This document shows positions 34,021 to 45,037 of a stretch of 64,000 bases of DNA, in pieces. Under the pieces are notes generated by a model, which was not told the DNA's origin, did no database searches, and saw only the letters and a program-made list of their open reading frames with translations. The position numbers and the translations under genes are program-made. Position 1 is the stretch's first letter. Each line of letters opens with the position of its first letter. The stretch lies in the NCBI GenBank assembly GCA_030247885.1, contig JAPDRO010000019.1, forward strand, positions 186,001 to 250,000. Direction: 5' to 3'. The DNA is from Taxawa tesnikishii (nom. ined.) (taxonomy: Eukaryota > Ascomycota > Dothideomycetes > Dothideales).

Positions 34021-37000
34021 TCAATAATACCCTCCACCCATCCTCGAATCCCTCGCCCTACTCAAATCAATCCCCCTCATCAGCTGCATGACCCTCTCGG
34101 GATCAATAAACACCGAATTATACGTCCTCGCATGCGGGATGTTATGCAGCATATCCCAGATGGCGCGCGGCAGGGGCTTCGCACGGGGACGTTGCGGCCT
34201 GCTCTCCTGCACGAAGCCAACGCCATCGCCGCGGTCGTCGCCCTCGGCTGCGCGTCGTGCCTGCTGCTGCCGCCGCCCCGCCGCGCCCTTGAGTGGGCTC
34301 TCGCCCCGCGCGAACTTGCGCAAAGGCTGTCCTGCTTCGGCGTCTGAGTCGTCGAGGGGTCGCTTTGGGGAGGGGACGTAGCCGGCTGCTGTGGCGGCGG
34401 CGGCGGTTGGACCGGCGGTGAGGGTTGCTGCCGATTCGACATCTGGCGTCGCCTCTGTCTTGGTTTTAGGCCTAGTTTGGGTGGTGGGACTGACGATGAT
34501 GCGGGTGGTGCAAGGGTCGAAGCGCATGCTGGTGTAGCGGTGGGCGAAGCGGGTGAGAGATGGGTCGGTGGGGTAGAGGTCAGCCATGCGTTTTTCGAGT
34601 TTGGCGATTTGGGCCAGCTCGCCGAATTGGGATTCGTATTCGTGGAAGAAGATGAAGAGGGGTGCGGCTCGGGGATGTTTTCGGGCTTGGAGGTCAGTTT
34701 GGAGACGGAGGTTTCGAAGACGGCGCGGGCATCTGGTGGAGACTGTCAGCAATGGCACAGGCTCGTCGGTAGGTGGCGGACTTACTCGTAATGTCGTTGA
34801 CGGCGATGAGATGCTTTAGGTATTCTAAAGCGAAGCTCTCGTCCTCCGGATACAGCCGTATACCTCTTTCGAAGATCTTGATGGCGATCGGGTCGTTGTA
34901 ACAATGGTGCTCCATTAGGGCGGCGGCGATGTAGAAATCGCCCGTTATGCGTCCACGCTTCCGTGCCTCCTGAACGATCGCCCTCATGCCGCCGACCACA
35001 GCATCCGGTTTGCTTGAGCCCTGGCCCTGGATGCGACGCATGGCACGCATGACTGCGATCCATGTGTGCGAAATCGTCTTGGAGAGCAGCTGTATCTGAG
35101 CGCCTGTATGTCTCCGCACCTCATCAACTTGCCGCTTTTTCTCAGCCTCTCTAGAATTCAGCTTCGGGCCCTCAGTCTGGTCCTCGTCATCTTCATCGTC
35201 GGCTGCTGGAGTAGGCTCACGAGACTCAGGGGACAGGTTCGCAAAGTGTTCGTCGATGCGAGCAATAGCTTGAGTCTCGCGTTGCTTGGCCTTGTCGACA
35301 AGCCCATACAACGCCTGCAGAAGGCCATCAAGCGGTTTCCTGACGGCGTCTCCCCGCTTCTTCAGGCCCTCCTCTCCTTCTCCCATAGATCCTTTCTGTT
35401 CAATACGATCCGCCTGCTTGAACGCGAGAAGACAGCTCTCTGGGTTTGCTTCAATGCCCCTCTCGAGAAATTCATCGCCTTCCTTGGTCAAGCCGTTCTC
35501 GAAACAGAACTCAGCCGCGTCGAACCACATAGGTGGCCAAAACCGTAGAGCCATCATCGCTTGTCTGTAAGCATAGAGGATGCGCTCATGATACGCAGCT
35601 TTGTCTTCATCCTTGAGCACGAGAGGGTCTTCTTTCTCCCAAGAGATCCATTTCTTCCATATGTCAATCTGCTTCTGATACTCCTCATCACCGTCGAACC
35701 CTGGGGCTGGCGGAAGAGTAGGCAGTGTCGTTCGCTTGAGGTCCTTGGTGATGTTCTGCAGCGCAGTGTATGAGCTTCTGGCTGTCATATACGCTGGTGA
35801 CTTTTCCTGCAAGAATTTGCGGCCCTGTGGCGAGCGTTAGCATGTGAAGCGAACATCTCCTGCTTTCCACCCTTACCGTCGTCTTGTTCAGATCCATCTC
35901 GAATTTGTCATAGTCCTTCCACAAAGACGTGACAGCTTGAGTCGGCACACAAATTGCGCGCTGGTATCCTTTTCGGAGAAGATCCATCTTCTGAGCATCC
36001 TGCCAGCCACTGCCACCGACATTACCGGGGGCGGATTTGAGAAACGAGATGTAATCCTGCCAGACATCACCAGCGTCCTTGTCAATCCCGACTCTGTCTA
36101 GTGCAAACTCCCAGGCCTTCTGGACTGTGGGACGGTCTTGAGGAGCGACTGTTAAATTGAAACGACGTTGGATAAAATTGATATAGAGCTGCCAGAATGG
36201 CACGCTGTAGTTGTTCATGAGGGCAGTGTTGAATATGTCTTGAAGCCTCTGGAGCTCCTCCAAGCCATTCTCCATGTTCGCGTATTCCAGCCACTGCTCA
36301 GCCTACTGTAGTGTTAGCACTTCCGCAGCCAAAGAAAACGAACGCACCGACACTTACGGCTGTCGGGAAAACTTTGAAAAAACGGTCATAGACCTTTCGC
36401 GCATCGTCAAACTTGCTTCTCGACCGGTAGTGCTCGACAAGATCCAGCCAAGCATCAAGGTCGCCTCTCGGGTCTTCCTTGATCCTGTCCTCCCACTGGC
36501 CGACAACATCATGAGGGAGACGAGCTTTTGATACAGGAGCAGCAGAAGCAGAGGAAGGGTTGGACTGTGAAGGAGCTTGATGCAGCTGGGAAGAAGCAGC
36601 TCCGACAGCCTTACCTTCAGCAGAAACGGCAACACCAGTTTGAGAAGAAGAAAACGCAGGGGAAGTGGAAGTAGCGCCATTGGGGACTACATCGGATGCA
36701 CCCATATCTGGTTGATTATGTACTTGAGGAAGTGTTTGAGTGGGAGTTTGAGCGACGGAGCGCTCGGCAGCAAGAGAAGGAGTGTTTGTGCTTGATACAG
36801 CTAACGTTCCATTCGCGGTAGCAGCTTGCTGCAGCTGTACAGGAGTCTCATCCTCATCGTCATCTTCCTCGATGAAGCCACCAATTGTACGCTGCTTTTG
36901 ACCCTGTTGTGGGACAATGTTCTGCTGGTCGGAGATGCGAGATGCCGTCCGAGACGGTGCTTGTGAAGGCGGCTGAGAGGTAATGGAGGCTGATGCTGAG

Positions 37001-37269
37001 CCCCGTGCGGTGTCGGTAGGGATATTGACTGGTGCCTGATGCGCAGCGACGGATGGCTGAGGAGTCGGATTGTATGAGCTGGGTGGTTGTGTGGTGTCCG
37101 GCATGAAGCTGGAAGGGTCATAGTCATCGTCGTCTTGTTCTTCTTCTTCTTCTTCTTCTTCGTCTTCTTCTTCCTCCGCCTGCGGTTGCTGATACGTTTG
37201 AGGCTGGCCGTAATTCTGATCGCCGCCGAGTGAGGCCAAGAAGGCAGCTTCCGGGTCGTAGTCAGTCAT
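34021..37269 (-). CDS. RNA14: mRNA 3'-end processing factor Rna14 (CstF-77)
   Basis: HAT-repeat scaffold of cleavage factor IA, needed for mRNA 3'-end cleavage and polyadenylation, nuclear. Exons on the minus strand are 37269-36358, 36302-35877, 35824-34786 and 34732-34021, for 1029 residues. The first 250 residues are low complexity with an acidic Glu/Asp run. HAT repeats start at LPHDVVGQWEDRIKEDPRGD and continue through KVYDRFFKVFPTAAEQWLEY, LWKDYDKFEMDLNKTTGRKF and WFDAAEFCFENGLTKEGDEF. The C-terminus has the monkeytail-like RAIWDMLHNIPHARTYNSVF that binds the partner Rna15. Introns are 55, 52 and 53 nt. A CCCC run on the minus strand (34671-34674) lacks one base; with it ENIPRAAPLFIFFHEYESQF is continuous. 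Confidence 0.94.
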
Positions 37270-37855
37270 TTCGGTAGGCGCGCTAGAATGTTAGAAAAGA
37301 GAGAGCAGGAACGGAGCAAGCAGAAGTGGCAGATCTTTAGGCGTCTCGCGACAAGATGCGCCGGGGCTTGCTGATGCGTGCAAGAGAGGGACACGGAAAT
37401 GAGCAAGCTGTTTCGGGTAACTGGAAACTCAAGGGCCGTGTAATACAGCTAGAGCAGTGAAAGGGCACGAGGTACAGCGCGTAGTAGGTGGTGAAGATGT
37501 GATTGAGCAAGTGAAGGTTTGCGACAGAGATGATCAGCTCCCAGCTTCGCTGGCGAGATGCGCGCGCCTAACTCGGCGGCTGTATAGGCTACGGCGGCTA
37601 CGGCGACTAAACTTACTTGCTTACTTCCGCACCGGCTAGCGCTCAGTTACGTCGCCGCTTTGTCTCACTTTCCGGGGAAGGAAAGGCAACTCCGGCATTT
37701 ACCCACCCTAGCTACAACAGAGTACTGTACTGTATACCACACACGCTGTAGAGTACCTTCACATACACACATCTGCGCTTCGCTTGCTTGTGTACCAGGA
37801 TGAACCCCACATATCCCTCCCGCGACACAATTCCACCACATCCAACTTCGGTAGC
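37270..37855. promoter_or_regulatory. Divergent promoter of RNA14 and UNC-50/GMH1
   Basis: The 586-bp gap between two divergent starts. In-frame Met at 37784 would add 24 residues to the UNC-50 protein but is less likely than 37856. No clear element recognised. Confidence 0.5.
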
Positions 37856-38884
37856 ATGGCGCCTCAGCGCCGCGATTCCACCATCCGCATGCCGCGCTTC
37901 TTCAAGCGGCTATTCAAGTTCCCACAAATGGACTTTGAGACAGCAGTCTGGGAAATGAGCAGCCTGATAATCGCGCCGAAGAAGGTCTTCCGAAACATCT
38001 ACTACCACGTGCGTCTTCCCACCTCTGCCCAGACATCGGCAGCTTATTGCCAGGCATGCAGCTAACGCGACCACAGAAACGTACGCAACAGCCCTCTTTA
38101 ACCTGAAGGACGACGACATTGACCGCTGAGCAGAAACGAAAAACACGTGGCATAGACAGGATCCCTCCTTCACCTACCTTCTGTCCTTCTTCATGCTCTT
38201 GACAGCCTTGGGTTGGGGTCTCGCCTACGCCGACGGTTTCTCCAAGACGTTACGAATAACACTCGTCTTCGTGTTCGGACACTTTCTCCTGAGTTCTCTT
38301 CTCGTTTCAACAGCCGCATACTTTCTAGTCGGCAAGTTACTAGGGCCGGGCATAGCAGGTCTTCCAGGCAGGAGTAGGAGAGCGGGCTTGTTTGGGCCTC
38401 CCGGGAACGATCCGCAGGACCAGCTCGAGTTCGGATACTGTTTCGACGTATGTGCAAGAACGGAGGCAGTCATTGAGGGTTGTGCCGTTGACGGAAAACA
38501 CCTACAGGTCTCAATCCGAGCTTTTCTCCCCGTCTGGGTCTTCCTTTACGTGATACAATTCCTGCTTATGCCGGTCATAGCAAGGGACTACTGGGTTTCG
38601 CTCTTCTTCGGAAACTCGCTCTATCTCGTCGCCTTCGGGTATTATTTCGTCGTGTCATTCCTGGGATACAACGGTACATCCAGCTCAATCATCGTATCCT
38701 CCGGACAACAGAGCTGACCCACCCGCGTTCTCTAGCATTACCCTTCTTACACCACACGGAGCTGCTGCTGTCTCCGATCGCAGTGCTTGCAATACTATGG
38801 TTCGCGAGCCTGTTCGGACTGAACCTGCCAAAACACTTTGCACCCGTTTTATGGGCAGGAGCCGACTTGCGCAAAGCCGTATAG
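37856..38884 (+). CDS. GMH1: UNC-50 family Golgi membrane protein (Gmh1), with a 4-nt microexon
   Basis: Multi-spanning Golgi/ER protein of the UNC-50 family, linked to Arf-GEF function in yeast. Exons are 37856-38008, 38077-38080, 38134-38447, 38508-38673 and 38736-38884, for 261 residues. Conserved sequence includes KRLFKFPQMDFETAVWEMSS, PKKVFRNIYYHKQTKNTWHR, SFTYLLSFFMLLTALGWGLA, EFGYCFDVSIRAFLPVWVF and LPFLHHTELLLSP. The second exon is just AAAC. Only if AAAC is kept between introns 38009-38076 and 38081-38133 does the family core YYHKQTKNTW form; no direct splice gives it. Introns are 68, 53, 60 and 62 nt. The 60-nt intron is in frame and open, so retention would add 20 residues. Confidence 0.93.
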
Positions 38885-39065
38885 ATGTACAATCAACAAT
38901 CACCAGATAATACAGCTGTAACATTGCAACAACTCCAAGATCTTCGCCAGAGCGAGGCATCCGTTCCAACTCCAGGCAAATGCAACAATTTTAGCCTCCC
39001 GCTCTATGCTCACCCTTCCATATGCACACACGTTCCCTTTCCCATATCTTACAAAGTACCCTACC

Positions 39066-42000
39066 TTATATCTGCAACTCGCGCTTCTCCACCTTCTCCT
39101 CATACGTCTGGATTTGGTCGCCTACTTCAAAGGCCTCCCAATCGTCGAAGCCCATACCACACTCAGTACCCTTCCGCATCTCATTAACGTCCTTCTTGAC
39201 GTTTTTGAGCGAATTTACGGTGCCTGTTCACCGCGTCAGCGTCCTGCTCCCTCTCAGCAACCCAAGCAACATCAAACTTACCAGTGTATACAGTATCACC
39301 ACCCCTCATGACCCTCACCCTGCTGTTTTTGCTCACAACACCGTTTCTGACCTTGACGCCCGCAATCTTGATCTTCTTCCTGTTACCCACCCCAATCTCG
39401 AAGCCCATGGCAACCTCCGCCTCACCCGTGACGCGCTGCGTCCTTACAGGCGGCAGCTTCTCCTCCAGTACCGCCTTCACCTGGTCCACGATGCGATAGA
39501 TGACGTTCTGCTCGAGCACCTTGACGCCCTTTTTCTCCGCCAGCGCGGCGCTCTGCTCGTCCTTGGGCAGGTTGAACGCGATAATGTGCCCGTTAGCGAC
39601 GGCCGCGTGCTCGATGTCGAACTCGCTTACGGGACCGACGCCGGAGCGCAGAAGCGTGGGCGAGCAGAGCGGGTTGCTCATCTGCAGCATGTACGCCGTC
39701 ACAGCCTCGACGGAGCCCGAGACGTCGGCTTTGACGATAAAGGGCACGGTTTGGTGGGATAGGGTCTCGCTGTCTCTGCCTTCTGCTCTGGCGGCTGCAC
39801 CTTCGGTGGCTTGTCCCTCGGCCGACTGGGCTGCGGATCGCTTCTCCTGTTCCAAGCGGCGCACTTCATTGATTGCTTCCATATCCTCGGCCATCTTGAT
39901 GCGCTCCTCGCGTTCGGCGCGGTATGCCACGACGTCCGTAGCCTTGGCCTCATTGGGCGCCTGCAGGACTTCGTCTCCCGCGGCCGGTTGATCTTTCCAC
40001 CCGTCGACTTCGACCGGGGTACCGGGACCCGCTTCTCTAACCAATTGGCCGGCCTCGTTCTTCAAGGTCCGCACGCGCGCCCACGTCTTGCCCGCGACGA
40101 CGACATTGCCCGCCCTGAGCGTGCCGCGGCGGACCAACACGGTCGCCACTCTTCCGGCTCTTTTCGTCGTCGCTTCCAACACCCAGCCCTCGACCATGCC
40201 GTCCGTCTCGGCTCTGTGGTCGAGAATCTCGCCCAGCGTGACGGCGGCTTCTTCGAGCTCATCCATGCCCTCGCCCGTCTTGCCGCTGACGCACACGACC
40301 TGAGTATCGCCGCCAAAGTCTTCGATTTCGACGCCGTGACGCGCGAGATCCTGCTTCACGCGCTCCACGTTGGCCTCCTCCTTGTCGATCTTGTTGATCG
40401 CGACAATGATGGGCACGTTTGCGGCTTTGGCGTGCTTGATCGCCTCGATCGTCTGCGGTTTGACACTATCGTCCGCCGCGACGACGAGCACAACGATATC
40501 AGTGACCGTGGCGCCACGTTGCCGCATCGCCAAGAAGGCGGCGTGGCCCGGCGTGTCGAGGAACGTGATGGTTTTGCCGCTGCTCAGCGCTACGCTGAAG
40601 GCGCCGATGTGCTGCGTGATACCGCCGTGCTCGCTCGCTGCGACGGAGCTCTTTCGCAAGTAGTCCAGAATGGTCGTCTTGCCGTGATCGACGTGTCCCA
40701 TGATGGCCACGACGGGCGGGCGTGCAGGAAGGAACTCCTTGTCCTCGACCGCAGGACGCGGCCTCAGATCCTCATCTTCCGCATTAGCTTCGCTGCCAAA
40801 CGTGGGGTCGAAGTTGTATTCCATAGCGATGAGCGAGGCGTTCTCGGACGTGAGGACGTGATCGTGGTTTGTGGCCGTGAAACCAAGTTCCTCCATCTTT
40901 TCAGCAAAGTCTTCATAGCGCACGCCGAGCGTCTGCGCCAATTGTGATACGCTAATATACTCGGGAAGACGGATTGGTGTGAGAGCGTCGGCTTTACGTG
41001 CTGCCTTCGCTGCTTTCTTCTCGGCCTCCTTAGCTGCCTTCTCTTTCCTGTCTTTCCGAACCTTCTTGCGATCCTCGCGAGATTCGCGCAGTGACTCGTA
41101 GGCATCCTCGCCGAAGCCTTCCTTCTCTTCGAAACGGCCTCGTCGGCCTCTACGAGGTCTTTCGTCCTCTTCCTCATCTTCTTCGCTGCGGTTGCGACGG
41201 GCTTTCCTGGAACGCTCGCGCGTGACAGCATAAGCTTCCTCCCCTCTTCCTCTTCTTCGCCAAACCGAGCAGCAAACCTCTGCGATCTGGCGCCGGACTT
41301 GGATAAGTTGTTCCCTTCGTACTCCTCCGTTTCCTCGACACTTGCATTCCGGCCCTCTTTTGTTGCCTGGGCGGACTTGCCGGCGGTTTGCTCCCTCGTA
41401 TCAAAGTAGCGGCGCGCGTCGTCTGTATGATCGTGTGGAGTCCATGTTTTGAAAGACAAGTTTTGATCCGATTTCTCTACTGCATCGGTAGGGTAGGCAA
41501 ACATTTTCCTGACTGAAAACTGGTGTGATGTGTCGTTGCCACCACGTCGTTGTGGTGCTGCCAGATTCTCATTCATCTTCTGTGGGCAGTCGCGCGCAAA
41601 GTGACCAATCCCACCACACTTGTGGCACTTGAAGTTCGGACAATTGCGGGCGATATGGCCAATCTCTCCGCAACGCGCACACTTACGCCTCTCGGGGGCA
41701 TCATCTTTGCGCTGGAAGGCTGTTTCGAACTTGGTGTTGTCAAGGCTTGGGATGTTGTACGGTTGAAATGTTGCTCTCTGTCGCCGATGCTCCTGGAATC
41801 TGGCATCGATGTCTTCAGCTGATCTAACAGAAAACTCACTGGAGGAAGCGGAAGGTAGCGGGTGAACTTGGGTGTCTGTTCCGCGCTTCAGGATGCTCCA
41901 GTGTGCGGTCACCTCTGGGTTGTAAGCTTCTGGTTCAGGTTCGGACGCCTTCTCTGGATTGTGGGCTTCCGGTTCAGGCTCGGACGCCTTCTTTGGCTGT

Positions 42001-43585
42001 TCGCCCGACCTTCCAGCAAGGACGTCTCTCTCGCGTTGCTCCTCAGCGCTCAACCCAGAGTCAGAGTTAGGGGTCGAAGCCTTCAAGATACTCTCAGGCT
42101 GGCTTTGCGCAGCAACAGCGGCGGACGCTGAATCAGCATCTGCACGTGCCTTTCTCTTTGCCAGTAATGCTTGGAACAGACGTTCCTCATCTTCAGTCAA
42201 CGAGTCTGCATCAGACGACTGGACAGAAGCAGACGTAGCAGCTGGAGATGCAAGAGGCGTAGATTGGGCAGGCGAGCGAGCAGTCTGCCCTTCTTGAGGC
42301 GCCGAGGTCTGTGTTACGGTCCGTAGTTCGGGAACTGGCTGTACACCAAGCGCCTGATCCAACAATGCGTTAAAATCGGATTGGGATGCTTCGGGCTTAC
42401 GGAAGGGGGCCTGTGCTGCAGGAGATTCTTGCTGCGGGTTTGGATTCAAGGGTGGGGAAGTTTTAGATTGTGAGATGTCAGGACGCCATGTCCCAGGATG
42501 CGATCTCTCTTGTCTTGCCCGGCGTGCAACAAAATCGTCTCGGTCGGACTGTATCTTGTCTTCTTGACGCTTCGTTGCTAAGGCTTCCCGGATCTGGCGC
42601 TCTTCGGCCGTGAGGTCCTCATCCAAGGACTGTTGAAAGGGAGAAGTGCCTTCCGCTGCCTCGTTCCGTTGCCCTGTTGCAGAAGCCTCAGCATCGAAAT
42701 TGGCTACCTCATCCACCGCGGCCTCCTGCCCATAGCGCTCAGCATTGTGGTCTCCCGCAGCATCTTCCTTGATATCTTCCTGTCTGCGAAGCGGAGGTGG
42801 CGCGTCTCCCCAACTTGACTTGGGTACGGTAGACGCTACTCCGGCTGTTGAGCTGATCCACTTTGGAAGTGGTGCCGGCGGACCTCGAGACGCACTTGGA
42901 GCATCCAGAGTAGGCATCGGCATCGTTTGCGCCTCGGCGTGCGTGGCCCTATCAGACTTGGGTTTGTTTCTCCGGTTTTTGTTCCTTTTCTTCTTTCCCT
43001 GATTATTCACCGGCTCTTCTGCTGCCTTTTGGGCTTCTGGCGAGGCAGCTGTTTCTTCCGCAAGCGCGCTCTGGACCAACCCATGAACAGTGGAAGAACC
43101 CGTAGGAGCCACGGGAGTTGCAGTTTGTTCAACATGGTTAGATATTCCGGTTGAAGGACCGGAATCGATCGTCTGCGCACCCCGAGGACCTCCCAGTTTC
43201 CTGATTCCACCAAACAGCTTGTTGGAAGCATGCCGTTCTGAAGCTACATCAGCTTCAACTCTGCGCCTTCTTCGCTCCTCTTCGCGATCCCGTTTTTCCT
43301 TCAGTTGTTCATCTTTTCTCATTTGTAGCGCCCTCCTCTCTCTAAACTCTGGTCCAGACAGAAAGTCAGGGTAGTCTTCCTGAGCTCCATCTTGTGCGGC
43401 GGCGGGGTGGATTGGTTTGCTGTCCGAGATGTACTCAGAAATCTTCGGTGTGATATCCCAATGCGCCTAGGAACTTGAGATGTTATGGACTCTCCAGTAA
43501 GGCGGCAGGCGCAGAAGACGCATATGCGTTGGCTCGAGGGTGTCTGGTACAGGTTAGAATGGTTCATCAGCATATAAAAGAACAT
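39066..43585 (-). CDS. IFM1: Mitochondrial translation initiation factor IF-2 with zinc knuckles
   Basis: GTPase that brings fMet-tRNA to the mitochondrial ribosome. Exons on the minus strand are 43585-39282 and 39223-39066, 1487 residues, long for this family. The start has a targeting-like sequence ([19 protein letters not shown]); Met at 43567 is equally possible. A long low-complexity N-terminal region contains two CCHC knuckles, [14 protein letters not shown] and [14 protein letters not shown]. The GTPase part has G1 GHVDHGKT, G3 DTPGHA and G4 NKID, then domains II, III and a C-terminal domain joined across the 58-nt intron ([20 protein letters not shown]). Two homopolymers lack one base: 43404-43407 and 41241-41244. 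With those bases the frame is continuous. A 39-bp tandem duplication is listed separately. It is convergent with UNC-50. Confidence 0.92.
41921..41998. repeat. 39-bp in-frame tandem duplication in IFM1
   Basis: Encodes KASEPEPEA(H/Y)NPE twice in a row in the disordered region before the zinc knuckles. The copies differ at only a few bases, so the duplication looks fairly recent. Confidence 0.85.
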
Positions 43586-44134
43586 GTACCCTCAACAAGC
43601 GCTGATTGCGCATAATTCTACGCCTCAGGCGACTCTAAAACTTCTTCTCTACAGAGAGAAGAAACACAGAGGCGATAGCAAGATAGTACAGGAGATGGAG
43701 GACCTTCGGAGGTTTCAGCAATACTCCGCAAAATATCGTGTCGCTTATAATGATAACTCGGAAGATCATCGCTATAGACACATAACATCGAACTGGTCGA
43801 TCGCTAGTGTATATCGCGAGTTATACAGCAAATTGCAGCTACCCATTGACTTGAAACACGTAAACGTTCTTGAGGGTCATAGCACGCGGTCGTTGAACAA
43901 GCGTGTTGCAAGCGGAGAGCACTCGCTGGGGGACCAACCTGAAGCTGTTAAGGCTCCGACAGTTGCTGCGACTGGGTATGTCAAGATGAGCTGTGCCAGT
44001 GTGGAGCTAATCATTTTGTCATTTTCGAGTGATTTGGTATATACAGATGAAGCCCTTGAAACCCAATAAGACAATCCCACAATTACAGAGTCATGTGTGG
44101 AGGGGCTGTGCCAACATTAGTACTTCATCTTCCA
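43586..44134. promoter_or_regulatory. IFM1 promoter region
   Basis: The 549-bp gap between the IFM1 start and the 3' end of the complex I gene. A plus-strand ORF of 161 codons spans 43584-44069 but has no recognisable domain and its frame shows no sign of selection that I can judge. Confidence 0.45.
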
Positions 44135-44569
44135 CTAAAGGTCAAAATCGAATAGACAGTGAGACGACATACGGTCCAAGATGGGCGCTGGCAGGTTGCG
44201 CTCGTACTTGCTTCCACCTGGAGCGGTCGGTGGCCTGTACGCATCTGGGTGCTTCCACTTCTCGAGGAGCTCCTCGGTCTGTTCGAAGATCATCTGTACA
44301 AACACGTCTTCAGCATATGGTTTACCCCAACGCAACCCGTGATCTTGCCCGCGGTCATCGTACCCTCTGTTGTCTTGGTTCTCTGACGTGCCTGTTGGCC
44401 TCGAAAAGGGATCGGATGTACATGGCCTGGCCGCGCCAGAGGTGCCTGTGAACGGCCCAGTCGAGGGCGAGCTTCAGAGAGCGGCGGTACAGCTTACTGC
44501 ATCTATCTATCAGCAGTCGCGGGTGGTACAAGAGGTTCGGAGGTCGTACATGGCCGGAGAAGTCGACAT
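44135..44569 (-). CDS. Complex I LYR subunit, NDUFB9/B22 type
   Basis: Accessory subunit of mitochondrial NADH:ubiquinone oxidoreductase, LYR-motif family. Exons on the minus strand are 44569-44550, 44496-44364 and 44293-44135, for 103 residues. The LYR tripeptide appears as KLYRRSLKLALDW, followed by WRGQAMYIRSLFEANRHV and then, across intron 2, RMIFEQTEELLEKWKHPD and PPTAPGGSKYERNLPAP, all diagnostic. Introns are 53 and 70 nt; the first exon is only 20 nt, encoding MSTSPA plus two bases. The C-terminus is uncertain: a gtatgt donor at 44172 with a tttag acceptor at 44135 would remove 38 nt and end the protein at 44091, but 38 nt is very short for an intron. Confidence 0.87.
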
Positions 44570-45037
44570 GGTGGGCTTAGTTGCAGTGGAGGTGTTTGGC
44601 GCCTGTCGCGATGCCAGGAAATCCGATACGGGACCAGTCGCGTATCGGCGAGAGTGTCTGAGCTGGCCTGGCAGTGTTCGTGTTGTCGCTAGCATCTCAA
44701 TGGCTCTCTCGAACTGGTTGGATGCTTGATGATGGATGTGGTCGGAGCGCGGCTATTAACACGGAAATTTCCGGACCTCCAATTGGTCCAGCCAACGAAG
44801 CTCTCGGCTTGTCTTTACTTGCTTTACCTTTCTCCTCTTCCTGTTCCCCTTCATTCGAACCTCGCATCACTGCTGTAGCCGTTGCTGCAGACAGCTATAC
44901 TCAGCACGCTCGTTCTCGCCTGGGCATCAGAGGGAACCACGGTCGGAGCTCCTTGGGACGCACCTTCAGCTAGGATCGCAAATACCTCACAACACTGTTT
45001 GGATACAAACGATACTATCGCCAATGTCGAGCTCTCA
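44570..45037. promoter_or_regulatory. Divergent promoter of two mitochondrial genes
   Basis: The 468-bp gap between a complex I subunit and the 2-oxoglutarate dehydrogenase E2. Both products act in mitochondrial energy metabolism, so shared control is plausible. It contains two near-complementary words, ccaattggtcc (44778) and aactggttgg (44713), that resemble CCAAT boxes on either strand. Confidence 0.5.

Noticed and set aside
39811-40947. 378-codon plus-strand ORF
   Set aside because: Antisense shadow of the GTPase part of mitochondrial IF-2.
43584-44069. 161-codon plus-strand ORF
   Set aside because: No recognisable domain, and it lies in the promoter of IFM1 and 3' flank of the complex I gene.
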